A stretch of DNA of 64,000 bases from assembly GCA_965226945.1 (NCBI GenBank), contig OZ245717.1, positions 2,666,001 to 2,730,000 of the forward strand. Direction: 5' to 3'. The position numbers and the translations under genes are program-made. Within the stretch, counting starts at the first letter, position 1. Every line of letters begins with the position of its first letter. This DNA is from SYLG01 sp965226945. GTDB lineage: Bacteria; Planctomycetota; Planctomycetia; Gemmatales; Gemmataceae. The notes under the pieces are model-generated. The model did not search any database and was not told the DNA's origin. It saw only the letters and a program-made list of their open reading frames with translations. Positions 45,901 through 53,922 of the stretch are shown one piece after another.

Positions 45901-46310
45901 TCAAACTCAACTTTGGACGCACCGGAGGACGGCAGCCGCGTCCCCTGCTCCGGTCGCCGACTATCTGGTCGTAGGCCTTTCGCACGATCGGCCAAAATGG
46001 TTCCCGCTGGGGGGGAACCGGATCGATCCACTTCTTCCATGGAAAGGACCCGAGGCGGAGGCGTCGGTAGAGTCCACCCCGAAACTCCCAGCGCTGAAAA
46101 TGCAGAGCTCAATAAAGGACAGGCCAGCACGGCGATCAAGGTGGCGCGGTGAATGGCCGATTGAACCGAGCAACCGAAACGGCGCAAGAGCCAAGCGGCA
46201 AATAATCCCGCAACGATGAGCACCATCGATTGCACCCAAAAGTTCAGTGCAAACGCGACCACCACACCCGCCAAATCAAAGGTTTCCTTACCCCAGCGAA
46301 TCCCATCCAT
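42969..46310 (-). CDS. BlaR1-like M56 metallopeptidase with repeated carboxypeptidase-regulatory-like domains
   Basis: A 1113-residue protein. N-terminal membrane helices (VVVAFALNFWVQSMVLIVAGLF; ATLIAVLACPLLSSAF; a third near residue 170) precede a gluzincin peptidase with HELSH in ILIHELSHLRRHDGLW (near residue 270) and the downstream zinc ligand in EEVCDDWVV. A further helix (LLAAGIAVVASMGAILVG) leads to a roughly 700-residue extracytoplasmic part made of several beta-sandwich domains with GRVTEKGTGKPV, GKFTITCRKP and GRYRLPGLPGRG motifs. BlaR1/MecR1 proteins sense signals and cleave BlaI-type repressors. The BlaI gene lies 9 bp upstream. The large sensor region suggests an envelope or polymer ligand rather than beta-lactam. 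Confidence 0.9.
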   Translation of the reverse strand: MDGIRWGKETFDLAGVVVAFALNFWVQSMVLIVAGLFAAWLLRRFGCSVQSAIHRATLIAVLACPLLSSAFSALGVSGWTLPTPPPRVLSMEEVDRSGSPPAGTILADRAKGLRPDSRRPEQGTRLPSSGASKVEFEAQDPDFRSEVHAETRKIHEQSISAFALSSASVFGWMALGSCLIWIACTASFLVRLTWAWRRLRRIRHAAIPLNDETQRVCDALSKILKVAPPPVLQTPFLPGPCLAGIFRPAILIPDWGRQLNRDDQAGIREILIHELSHLRRHDGLWNLLRQLSTASFFFQPLLWHLSRRLEITAEEVCDDWVVKLGADRQAYAHTLADVAEWSTVPMGGVSVAMAAKGSQLAERVARILDRSRPLSTSIGRLLAAGIAVVASMGAILVGMAGAGPSRLVQEPDGSTTNRSESLIDDKENQSPPRPENSSGTEGEDKSVPSIEKTAEAMIVRGVVRKPDGRPAKGAKVALRHGEWSLSAKEPLMVTAVTGVDGKFTITCRKPSDELTRDTDPLAFDITAQANGFGLKWISGTEIASAKALLLTLVPEVPIKGRIVDARGNPIAGIQVGVYSVTSSAEKGADLSHWLKAVKAGAYGSATDLFLQGYLTVAQEPPENRIRTDQDGRFTIAGIGPECLADLELRGETIAYQRVSVVTRAMEPLMRTLVPSQGWFQPPIRDRVFGADFTYTAVPTRIVEGTIRDAVTKQPLPEVTIESLHLAGMLFHPQTAVRTKTDAQGRFHLTGMPKGDGPGNLNLNEIQVLPGGQVPYLQRGIRLPKAKGEGPQTFDLDLHRGIWIRGRVTEKGTGKPVQARIKYFPLRENASIRDIPEFRDNDSQVGYEGLSVLTDREGRYRLPGLPGRGIVTASSVRGEFVHGLGAEKIPGRNESGVYAAFGYVPYPVDPRDCHALIEIDPKKEALEADCDFVLDPGQTVRVAVVDQESRPVPGCTMQSALEYGSNPSLSAELKVANLAPGETRDLVILQKERNLGKILKLTQKENGPQTISVTLEKCATIKGKVVDQEGKPFEINEVAIVVVPSAEIRFKDPPISVYIRPDGTFEYPYLPMGCKYYAVATSREEFGYDYIANKVEVKAGETVDIGVRKIKRKK

Positions 46311-46319
46311 GGTCCGCTC

Positions 46320-46694
46320 CTATCGTTTGGATTGCCGATCGATCAGTTTTCGGATTTCTTCAATTTCCTGTTGCGAGACGCCGCCACTGTCGATCAGATG
46401 GGCCACCAGGCTGGTCGCGTTTCCACCAAAGACGCTTTCCAGAAGATCTCGCGTTGCCCCCCGTTTGAACCCGGCTTCGGGAACGAGCGGGAAAAACACA
46501 AACGTCCGCCCTTCCGGCCTGTGCGCGACGGCCTGCTTATCTTCCAAAACCCGAAGCATGGTCTGCACCGTGCTGTGGGCAATCGGTTCGACTGAGTTGA
46601 TCGATTCGGTGATTTCGCGGGCTGTCGCCGATCCCTTTTGCCAGAGCACCTGCATGATGCGCAACTGCACATGACCCATCTGAATCGTTCCCAT
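46320..46694 (-). CDS. BlaI/MecI-family transcriptional repressor
   Basis: A 124-residue winged-helix protein: QLRIMQVLWQKGSATAREI, STVQTMLRVLEDKQAV and GRTFVFFPLV match the BlaI DNA-binding and wing regions, with a C-terminal dimerisation helix (TRDLLESVFGG, LVAHLIDSGGVSQQEIEEI). The repressor is inactivated by cleavage by its M56 partner, encoded just downstream. Autoregulation is likely, with an operator in the AT-rich patch upstream at 46723-46743. Confidence 0.92.
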   Translation of the reverse strand: MGTIQMGHVQLRIMQVLWQKGSATAREITESINSVEPIAHSTVQTMLRVLEDKQAVAHRPEGRTFVFFPLVPEAGFKRGATRDLLESVFGGNATSLVAHLIDSGGVSQQEIEEIRKLIDRQSKR

Positions 46695-46722
46695 GACCTA
46701 CCCCCGCAAGAACATCCAAGTG

Positions 46723-46743
46723 GTTAAATTTAATTTATTAAAC
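46723..46743 (-). promoter_or_regulatory. AT-rich imperfect palindrome, candidate BlaI operator/promoter
   Basis: GTTAAATTTAATTTATTAAAC is an AT-rich imperfect dyad about 30 bp upstream of the repressor start, between divergent genes. BlaI-family repressors commonly autoregulate through such dyads. The half-sites differ from the classical TACA/TGTA operator, so the assignment rests on position. Confidence 0.4.
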
Positions 46744-46956
46744 AAAGACGGTCAAGGACTCTTTTGAATGCTATTGCCATGCCTGGACGCTACGGACCCT
46801 TTTTGGATCAAAACCGCGGAAGAATGGCTTCCTTGGGTTTTTGTTGGAAAATGGTAGGGAGTGCGATCTCTCAATCGCTTACTGGGAACTGGCTCGGTGG
46901 CTCTCAAGGAACCATCCCGGCATGCTCGGACGGATCGGCTCGATTTGGTATGGGAC

Positions 46957-48906
46957 ATGGGTAAGGCTCGGCGCAAAAAGGTGGTTTTCTCGCGAGCCTG
47001 GCGGCACTGGGCCCTGGGGGCCCTGGCGGCACTCCCCGTGTGCGGTGCCCTGATCTACTTTCTTTCCCGACCTCCCCAAGATCGCGGGGAAAGCGCTTCC
47101 AGGAACGACACGCTACCGAAGATTTCCCTGGCCGACATTACCGCCGATAGCGGCATCACCTTTCGTCATATCAATGGAGCCAGGGGAGATAAATTGCTCC
47201 CTGAGACGATGGGTGGCGGCGGCGCCTTCCTCGATTTTGACGGCGACGGCTTACAAGATCTCTTTTTTGTTCAATCGGGGAATTGGCCCGATTCCCCCAT
47301 GGGGACAGACCGTACCGCCAGGAAACCCAGCCAGTGCGTACTGATGAAGAACCTGGGACAGGGAAAGTTTGCTCCGGTGGAAAATGCCGCGGGCGCGGCG
47401 CTTCCGGGCTTCTTTGGAATGGGAGTGGCGGTCGGCGACTTTGATAACGATGGCTGGTCCGATCTGGCCGTAAGCGGCCTGGGAGGCGTGCGGCTGCTTC
47501 ATAACGAGCCGGCCGCCACCGGACGTCAATTCGTCGAAATCACGCGCGAGTCTGGCTTACCCTACTCCCCGCTTCCCGGAGGCACCTACGCCGATTTTCG
47601 CAAGCATGCCAAACCGATTAGCTTCGCCACCTCGATCACCTGGATCGACTGGGATCTCGACGGAAAATTGGACCTCGCCTGGGGCGAATACCTCACCTGG
47701 TCGCCCGCCGAGGATCTGGCCGCCGATGCGCGCCTTGCGGGAACCACCTTGCGCGCCTACGCGCCGCCGACGGCATTTTCAGGCGCCAAGGTCAATCTCT
47801 GGCGCAATCGCGGTTCGGGCAGATTCCTCGATAGCGGCCCAGACTCGGGCTTAATCGTGCGCGAAAAGCGCGACGATAAACCCCAAGGCGTCCTCGTGGG
47901 CAAGACGCTCGGCATCCTGGCAACCGATCTCGATGGCGATGGCTGGCCCGATCTTTTGGCCTCCAACGACATGGCGCGCAATTTTCTCTTTCACAATCAG
48001 CCCGGCCCCAGCGGCACCCGCCACTATGTCGAACGCGGGCTGGAAACCGGCTTCGCTTACGCCGAGGGACCGCCCCGCGCCGGCATGGGCATCGACGAAG
48101 GCTATTACGCTCCCGGTCATCGGGCCGTGGTGGTGGTCAACTACGCGGGCGAGCCGGACAGCTTCTTCGACCTGCGTAGCAGAAATTCAAGGGTCGGTTC
48201 CGCCGAAGGAACCTCGGGCTTTGGTTTCTCCGAGAAAGCCCGATCGGTCGGCATTGCCATACCGAGTCGCGAATGGCTGAAATTTGGCGCGCTCTTTTTG
48301 GATCTCGATCTGGACTCCCACCCCGACTTACTCACCACCAGCGGCCACCTCGAACCGGACATCGCCCAGGCGCGCAAGGGCCAGTCCTACGCCCAACCTC
48401 CCCAGTTCTTTCACAACGACAGCCAGTACCCCGGAAAGTTTCAATCGTGGACTTCGGCCCATCTGGGCAAGGCGATGTTCGAGCCGATGGTGGGGCGAGG
48501 CTGCGCCCAAAGCGACCTCAATGGAGATGGACGGCCCGGTTTCGTGATGTTTGCCAATGGAGGCGAACCGCGACTGATGCATGCTCCGTCTTCGGAAAAC
48601 CATTGGATCCGCCTGGTCATCCAAGGAGATGGCACGACCACCAACCGCGACGCCCAGGGAGCGATGGTCAAGGTCGAAGCCGAGGGCAAAACCCAAATCT
48701 TCCGCGTGGGTGGAGCGCGCAGCTACCTCTCTCAATCGGAATTGCCTTTAACCGTGGGATTGGGTAAAGGCACGCGGGTGAACAAGATTGAGGTGCGATT
48801 CCCCAGTCTCTCCCAGGCGATCCAAACCTGGACCGATCTGGAAAACGGCAAGACCTGGCGACTGGAACAAGGAAAGCCCTCGGCGACCGATATTTCGCGC
48901 AAATGA
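46957..48906 (+). CDS. CRTAC1-like FG-GAP/VCBS repeat protein with ASPIC/UnbV domain
   Basis: A 649-residue product from the ATG at 46957 (MGKARRKKVVFSRAWRHW, basic start followed by a membrane segment WALGALAALPVCGALIYFL); an in-frame GTG at 46861 is also possible. FG-GAP calcium-binding repeats recur (AFLDFDGDGLQDLFFV, AVGDFDNDGWSDLAVSG, IDWDLDGKLDLAWGE, TDLDGDGWPDLLASND, DLDLDSHPDLLTTSG). The C-terminal ASPIC/UnbV region is marked by NRDAQGAMVKVEAEGKTQ and LPLTVGLGKGTRVNKIEV. Such proteins form extracellular propellers that bind ligands or partners. It is divergent from the BlaI gene. Confidence 0.88.
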   Translation: MGKARRKKVVFSRAWRHWALGALAALPVCGALIYFLSRPPQDRGESASRNDTLPKISLADITADSGITFRHINGARGDKLLPETMGGGGAFLDFDGDGLQDLFFVQSGNWPDSPMGTDRTARKPSQCVLMKNLGQGKFAPVENAAGAALPGFFGMGVAVGDFDNDGWSDLAVSGLGGVRLLHNEPAATGRQFVEITRESGLPYSPLPGGTYADFRKHAKPISFATSITWIDWDLDGKLDLAWGEYLTWSPAEDLAADARLAGTTLRAYAPPTAFSGAKVNLWRNRGSGRFLDSGPDSGLIVREKRDDKPQGVLVGKTLGILATDLDGDGWPDLLASNDMARNFLFHNQPGPSGTRHYVERGLETGFAYAEGPPRAGMGIDEGYYAPGHRAVVVVNYAGEPDSFFDLRSRNSRVGSAEGTSGFGFSEKARSVGIAIPSREWLKFGALFLDLDLDSHPDLLTTSGHLEPDIAQARKGQSYAQPPQFFHNDSQYPGKFQSWTSAHLGKAMFEPMVGRGCAQSDLNGDGRPGFVMFANGGEPRLMHAPSSENHWIRLVIQGDGTTTNRDAQGAMVKVEAEGKTQIFRVGGARSYLSQSELPLTVGLGKGTRVNKIEVRFPSLSQAIQTWTDLENGKTWRLEQGKPSATDISRK

Positions 48907-48984
48907 GAGAATTTTGCAACTTGCGCCGAAAGATTTGCGGTTTATACTAACGAATGCCTTATTCCCTTATTCTCCCTCTCAAAC

Positions 48985-49371
48985 ATGCTTTCGCATTTTC
49001 CCAATCCTGGACAACTCACCCGAGGCCTTGCCTTGGTGATTTGTCTTTGCTTTTGGATGGGGGGAACCAAGGCCCAGGCAGGTTGCGGCGATCACGTCCT
49101 TCTTAACGGACCGGTCAGCGCCCAAAAGGATTCCTCGCCTGAGCATCCGATCAAGCACAAGCGCTGCAGCGGCTTTTGGTGCACCAACTCCACGCCCCTG
49201 GCTCCGGCGGCCCCTCAGTTGGCCCCCGAACGGATGATGGAGAAGCCGGTCCTCATCACGCGTTATCAAGAACAGCCTCAGCAGATCTTCTTTGTCTCTT
49301 TTGCCGACCACTGCGAACTTTTGCAGTCCTCCGGTCACCCAGGCGATATCCTCGACCCTCCTCGCTCTTAA
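48985..49371 (+). CDS. Small secreted GC-x-DH protein A, module with DUF1559
   Basis: A 128-residue product with a clear signal peptide ending A-Q-A, so the mature protein begins GCGDHVLLNGP. It is a paralogue of the protein at 55467: both share the mature start G-C-x-D-H, a central C-x-G-x-x-C (CSGFWC here), and the C-terminus GHPGDILDPPRS. The Gln at -3 argues against a lipobox, despite Cys near the start. I do not recognise the family. Both copies lie immediately upstream of a DUF1559 gene in a secreted redox neighbourhood. Confidence 0.65.
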   Translation: MLSHFPNPGQLTRGLALVICLCFWMGGTKAQAGCGDHVLLNGPVSAQKDSSPEHPIKHKRCSGFWCTNSTPLAPAAPQLAPERMMEKPVLITRYQEQPQQIFFVSFADHCELLQSSGHPGDILDPPRS

Positions 49372-49712
49372 ATCCCTCCTTTCTTGGGCGTTTCGGTTGA
49401 TCGGGGCGGAGAATCTCTCCTTGCCCTTGGTCGATCATCGGGCGTCCTGGCCTTAACGCTTTTACATGTTTTCCTTTGCGGCATTTTGCCCCAATGGGAA
49501 ACTAGCCGAAGCGCTTCCCATTCACCGATCGAACCTGTCCTTTTCGCCGCTCGGGCTTCCCCCTGGAAGTGCTCCGTGAGCAGCCAGATCACCTGCGCCG
49601 ATCCGATGGGATCGGGCTCCATTCTTGCCGATCTTTTGGATCGCTGCCGGCTCCATTCCGTTCTCATTTGATTATTCTTTTTCTTCCCCTCTCTATTTGG
49701 AGTTCTTGAGTC
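49372..49712. other. Region between small protein A and pseudopilin
   Basis: About 340 bp without a supported gene. A 95-codon plus-strand frame (49384-49671) lacks a ribosome binding site and is low in protein-like features. It presumably contains the promoter of the pseudopilin gene. Confidence 0.4.
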
Positions 49713-50714
49713 ATGAATTCATTGCCACGTACCGGTTCGCGCAGGGGTTTCACCCTGATCGAACTTTTGGTCGTCATCGCCATCATCGCCGTACTCATTG
49801 GACTTTTGGTTCCCGCGGTTCAGAAGGTTCGCGAAGCAGCCAATCGCATGAGCTGCACGAACAACATCAAACAAATGGCCCTGGCACTTCACGGCTTTCA
49901 CGGGGCGAATGGAACCTTCCCCCAAAGCCGCAGCACCCCGCTCGACATCGGCGTCCCCGCGGTCAGTTTCTCGGTGCACACCTACATCCTGCCCTTCATG
50001 GAACTCGATACCATTTACAAGACGATCGATTTCACCACCGATTGGGGTAGCGCCACGAATACGGTTCCCCGTGGAGCGGTCGTGAAATCGTACTACTGCC
50101 CCTCCGACCCTTATCTTTCCCGCATCCCCGCTGGCACCGCCCCGAGCAGCTACCGGGCCAACGAAGGAAACAGCCACAAGTTCCGCCCCGCGGTCCCCGA
50201 TCCTTCCACCAACGCGAACCTGCCCGAACCCAACGGCCCCTTCTACCTCAATCAGAAATTGCGCTTCGCCGACATCATCGACGGCACGACCAACACCGCG
50301 GCTTTTAGTGAGCGGATCATCGGCGACTTCAGCAACTCGATCGCCACCGAAGATGGCGACGGCTTCATCCTCGCCGGTCAGACGCCCGCAACCCAGGACG
50401 CCGCTTACACCGCCTGCCAGGCGGCCGACTGGAAGAATCTTTCCTTTCAGGGGTATTCGAGCAACGGCGGCCCCTGGTTGGCGGGAGGCCATGCCTCCTC
50501 TTGCTATCAGCACTCGGTGCCCCCCTTTGCGCGGCAGTGCCTGTTCCCGAGCAACTCCTCCATGGTGACGGCTGCATCGAGCGCGCATCCCGGCGGCGTG
50601 AATGTGTCGATGATGGACGGATCGGTGCGATTTGTCCCCAAGGGAATCACCATCACGACCTGGCGCGCCATGGGTTCGCGCAACGGCGGCGAAATCCTTG
50701 CTGACGGCCAATAA
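49713..50714 (+). CDS. DUF1559 pseudopilin-like protein (copy 5)
   Basis: A 333-residue product; ATG at 49713 with GGAG about 11 nt upstream. Leader SLPRTGSRRGFTLIELLVV, then NNIKQMALALHGFHGANGTFPQSR. The body holds YYCPSDPYLSR, FADIIDGTTNTAAFSERI and GGVNVSMMDGSVRFVPKGITITTWRAMG. It is closest to copy 6 (56083), sharing NNIKQ, the ADI(I/L)DGTTNTA(A/G)FSE block and the ITTWRA(M/I)G C-terminus. It follows small protein A and precedes a lipoprotein and the selenoprotein gene. Confidence 0.9.
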   Translation: MNSLPRTGSRRGFTLIELLVVIAIIAVLIGLLVPAVQKVREAANRMSCTNNIKQMALALHGFHGANGTFPQSRSTPLDIGVPAVSFSVHTYILPFMELDTIYKTIDFTTDWGSATNTVPRGAVVKSYYCPSDPYLSRIPAGTAPSSYRANEGNSHKFRPAVPDPSTNANLPEPNGPFYLNQKLRFADIIDGTTNTAAFSERIIGDFSNSIATEDGDGFILAGQTPATQDAAYTACQAADWKNLSFQGYSSNGGPWLAGGHASSCYQHSVPPFARQCLFPSNSSMVTAASSAHPGGVNVSMMDGSVRFVPKGITITTWRAMGSRNGGEILADGQ

Positions 50715-50739
50715 ATCGATTCACCAAGGAAACACCGTC

Positions 50740-51135
50740 ATGCGCTCGACTCCACCATTGAAAAACATCGCGGGAGCAATCCTGGCGGTGATCGGCTTTG
50801 CCCTCGCTGGCTGCGGCCCGGGGATTCCTCCGCCAGTCGATAAGGATCAGGCCATCAAGTCCCTGAACTCGGCCCTGGCGGCCTGGCAAAAAGGGGACAA
50901 GCCTGAAGATCTCAAAAAGGCCGCATCGATTCAGATGTACGACACGGCCTGGGACAAGGGACTGAAACTGACCAAATTCGAGATCGATGACACGGCGGCC
51001 AAGCCCTCCGGTTTCGATCTGGGAGTGCCCGTCCGACTCTGGTTCGGTAACGAGGAAGATGGTCCGCGGACCATCAAATACACCATCACGACTTCGCCCG
51101 CCATCGTCATCACCCGAGATTATGGCGGCTTCTAA
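50740..51135 (+). CDS. Small lipoprotein following pseudopilin
   Basis: A 131-residue product. ATG at 50740 with AAGGA about 10 nt upstream; only 25 bp after the pseudopilin stop, so co-transcribed. The signal ends in a lipobox, IGFALAGCGPG (LAGC). The mature part has an N-terminal helical region (AIKSLNSALAAWQKGDK) and a C-terminal beta region (LGVPVRLWFGNEEDGPRTI, PAIVITRDYG). Planctomycete pseudopilin genes are often followed by such lipoproteins. Function unknown. Confidence 0.75.
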   Translation: MRSTPPLKNIAGAILAVIGFALAGCGPGIPPPVDKDQAIKSLNSALAAWQKGDKPEDLKKAASIQMYDTAWDKGLKLTKFEIDDTAAKPSGFDLGVPVRLWFGNEEDGPRTIKYTITTSPAIVITRDYGGF

Positions 51136-51144
51136 AAAAACCGA

Positions 51145-51187
51145 CCAACCCGGGCCCATTCTCTAAGAGAGAATGGGCCCGGGTTGG
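51145..51187 (+). terminator. Very strong hairpin terminator
   Basis: A perfect 20-bp stem (CCAACCCGGGCCCATTCTCT with its complement at 51168-51187) with a 3-nt loop, 10 bp after the lipoprotein stop and preceded by seven A's. It ends the pseudopilin-lipoprotein transcript and gives the downstream selenoprotein gene its own transcription unit, with start at 51232. Confidence 0.9.
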
Positions 51188-51231
51188 CATCTTGTTTTCC
51201 GGATGAATGTTTCAGCGAGAGGATCCCGGCA

Positions 51232-53769
51232 ATGATTTCCAACTGGTTGGCGCGCTTCGCTGGCGCTTGCGCGACGATTCTACTTCCCGCCACCGCGGTT
51301 CTGGCGCAAAGCCCGGCGCAGAACACGCAAATTCCGACATCTTCGGCGGCGGCCCCAACTCTTCCCGAGTGGATGATCAAGATCCACGAGATCGCCACGG
51401 GCGACCCAAGGAAACCGGGCGCGTCCCCCCTGGTGCTGAGCAAGACCCGATTTGGCTGGCCCGCCGTGGCCAGAAATCATGGCGTTCCCATGAGCGGATC
51501 GGTCACGAAAAGCCAGTATCAGGGTTCCCCCCAGCGCTTTGATCAGCTCGATCGCGACAAAGACGGCGTTTTGAAAGCCTCCGATTTCGACTGGTCCGAC
51601 CAGGCGCCGTTTGTCCAGCAACAGGCGATGGCCGCTGCCTTGTTCAATCGCATGAACGTCGATGGCGATGGGTTTATCAGCCCGGAAGAACTAAAGAAAT
51701 CGATCGACCGATTGGCGGGCTCCTCCGGAAAACTGACCCAGGATGATGTCCGGCGTCTGATGTTCACCGGTCCACCGCTCGTGACCACCCCCAATCCGAC
51801 TCGGGCGATGCGCCTCTTCGGTTTCTTGACCGGGGAACTCGGCTCCATGAGCGAGGGGCCCAACCCGGGCACGATGGCTCCCGATTTTCAGTTGAAAACC
51901 CAGGACGAAAAGCGGACGGTCAAACTTTCCGATTTCCGGGGTATCAAGCCGGTGGTACTCATCTTCGGCAACTTTACGTGACCGCCTTACCGGGCCCAGT
52001 TTGGGACCCTCGAACAACTGAACCAGAAGTACAAGGATCAGGTTCAGTTCATTGGCGTGTATATTCGTGAAGCCCATGCGGCGGATGGCTGGTGGCCCCA
52101 GGCCTCGGGCGCGGCCGCCTGCAACGTCAAGCAGCCGAAAAACCAGGAGGAACGCTTCGAGGTCGCGCAGCAATGCCGCCAGGCCTTGAAGATGAGCGTC
52201 CCGCTGTTGGTCGACACCATGGACGATTTCGTGGGCCAGGCCTACAGTGGCGGACCCGATCGGTTGTACATCATCGATCGCGATGGGCGCGTCGCCTTCA
52301 AGGGCGGCCGCGGTCCCTTTGGCTTCCGCCCCCTGGAAATGGAGCAAAGCCTCATTATGCTCCTGGAAGAGGAGAACGCGAAGAAGACGAGCGCATTCAG
52401 CCCGCTTCAGCAGCAAGCTCTAGAGAGAACTCCGGGGAGAATTCCGGTGCTTTCAAACGATGCCGCCTGGGCTCGCTTGCCTGGAGCGCCGGCACAAGTG
52501 GAAACACTGCCCAACTGGGCGAAGCAACTGGCCGGACCGCTTCCGCAGGCGACCGCCCAGATGCTCAAACTCGACGCCCAGCATCGCGCCGGCAACAACC
52601 TCGACCCCAAATTGCGGGCCAAGATGCGCTGGATCGCGGCCGACGCGAATGGCTCGGCCTATGCGAAGGCGGTTGCCGAAAGCGATTTGAAAAAAGCAGG
52701 CGCCACGCCTGAGGACTTCAATGGTCTGGGGCGTGACCTTGGCCCTCTAAGCGAAGCGGAAAAAGCGGCGCTCACCTTTGCCAAAAAACTGACCGTGGAG
52801 GGTGCTTCGGTCACCGACGACGAAGTCAAGACCCTCATTCGCCACTACGGCGACAAACAAGTGGTCGGCATGGTCGCCTTGATCGCCCATGCTTGTTTTC
52901 AAGATCGAGTGCTCATCGCGCTCGACCCGCCCATTGAAAAAGAAGGTCCTCCGAGACCGGTCAAGGCTCGATTTCCGCATAAACGAACTCCGCCGCCGAG
53001 CGCCCCTCCGATGCCCGCGGTCGCCGCGGGGCCGATGACGACCGGTCCGGCCGGTGCGGCAACACCTCCCGCGGCGGCGGCCAAACCGCCCGCCGAGCCG
53101 GCGCTGGGATCGACTCTCGCCGGAGCCGATGCCGAGTGGAAAGACAAATCCTTTGGCGATCTTCTCGCCGGTCTGAACTCGCAGCGCCAGCGTGAAGGCC
53201 GGATTCGGGTACCCGACTGGAGCGAAGTCGAAGACGGCCCCATCACTCAAGAGTCCTGGGGCGTTCGCCTACCCCGGGTCTTGTGGAACCGGGTCTGCTA
53301 CATGCACCAACCTGACTTGACCGATGGCTGGTTCGATTGCGTCGATGCGTTCCGCCAGGAAAGCAAGATGGACCGGATCTTGTCGCAGGACATCTTCTGG
53401 GTCGTCACGCGATCGATCAACTGCTTCTACTGAATGGGCCACTGTGAAATGGGTCTCGCGGTCGCGGGCCTGAAACCGGCGGAAGTCACCAAGCGGATGG
53501 AGCAACTCGCTACGGGCAACTGGGCCAGCTTCCCCGCCTCGCATCAGGCGGCATTCTTGTTCGCGCGCAAACAGGCGCACGATCCGGGCAACCTGACCGA
53601 TGCCGATTTGAAGGAGCTCGAGAAATACTGGGGTCCTCAGAAAATGTGGAATGTGGTCTGGTGGTCGGCGCGGTGCCACTACATGACCCGCGTCGCCGAC
53701 GCGTTCCAGCTACCCCTCGAAAAAGAAAATGTCTTTTTCGATAAACCGGCTCAACTGAAGAAGAAATGA
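51232..53769 (+). CDS. Two-selenocysteine exported protein: EF-hands, deiodinase-like redoxin, double AhpD-like domains
   Basis: One frame of 846 codons (845 residues) broken only by TGA at 51979-51981 (residue 250) and 53431-53433 (residue 734); no other stop occurs before 53767. ATG at 51232 with GAGGA upstream. Domains: signal peptide (about 1-22, ending VLA); two EF-hand loops at about 107-118 (DRDKDGVLKASD) and 142-153 (NVDGDGFISPEE); a redoxin domain (about 205-385) whose TGA gives FGNFT-Sec-PPYR, the active-site pattern of iodothyronine deiodinases, followed by the deiodinase-like VYIREAHAADGW, and later VDTMDDF and PDRLYIIDRDGRVAFKGGRGP; an AhpD-like domain lacking its cysteines (DANGSAYA near 473); a Pro/Ala linker (587-627); and a second AhpD-like domain with NCFY-Sec-MGHC (C731, Sec734, H737). 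A Cys paralogue of the first half is adjacent. Read as a selenoprotein rather than three gene fragments because both TGAs replace exactly the catalytic cysteines. Probably a secreted thiol/seleno peroxidase or reductase; iodothyronine activity is not implied. Confidence 0.9.
51992..52009 (+). promoter_or_regulatory. Candidate bacterial SECIS hairpin 1
   Basis: Ten nt after the first TGA, GGGCCC (51992-51997) pairs with GGG-A-CCC (52003-52009, one bulged A) leaving a five-nt loop AGTTT. The loop G lies 18 nt after the TGA, within the 16-37 nt window expected for a bacterial SECIS. It was folded by eye only. Confidence 0.5.
53455..53468 (+). promoter_or_regulatory. Candidate bacterial SECIS hairpin 2
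   Basis: CTCGC (53455-53459) pairs with GCGGG (53464-53468, one G-U) around a GGTC loop, beginning 22 nt after the second TGA; flanking bases allow extension with one mismatch. The loop GGUC resembles the G-G-U-C-U apical loop of the E. coli fdhF element. Folded by eye only. Confidence 0.5.
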
Positions 53770-53922
53770 CCGGCCGGCAACACCGGGCGCTTCTTGAGAA
53801 GCTCAAGAAGGCAAGTTTGAGTTAAGCGATTCCTTGTTGCCGATTTTGCGCGGACTTGGTCTGGGCCAGGTCCACGAACGAGTTCTCAGTCTTCTCCCCC
53901 GGTTTTTGCCCTGGAGTTCATC

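Noticed and set aside
49384..49671. 95-codon plus-strand frame after small protein A
   Set aside because: No ribosome binding site, no counterpart between small protein B and copy 6, and weak protein character.
51979..53433. Selenoprotein region as three separate genes or a pseudogene with two nonsense mutations
   Set aside because: Both TGAs fall exactly on catalytic Cys positions, the frame and protein quality continue without decay, and internal starts at 52057 or 53434 lack ribosome binding sites and would begin inside conserved motifs.
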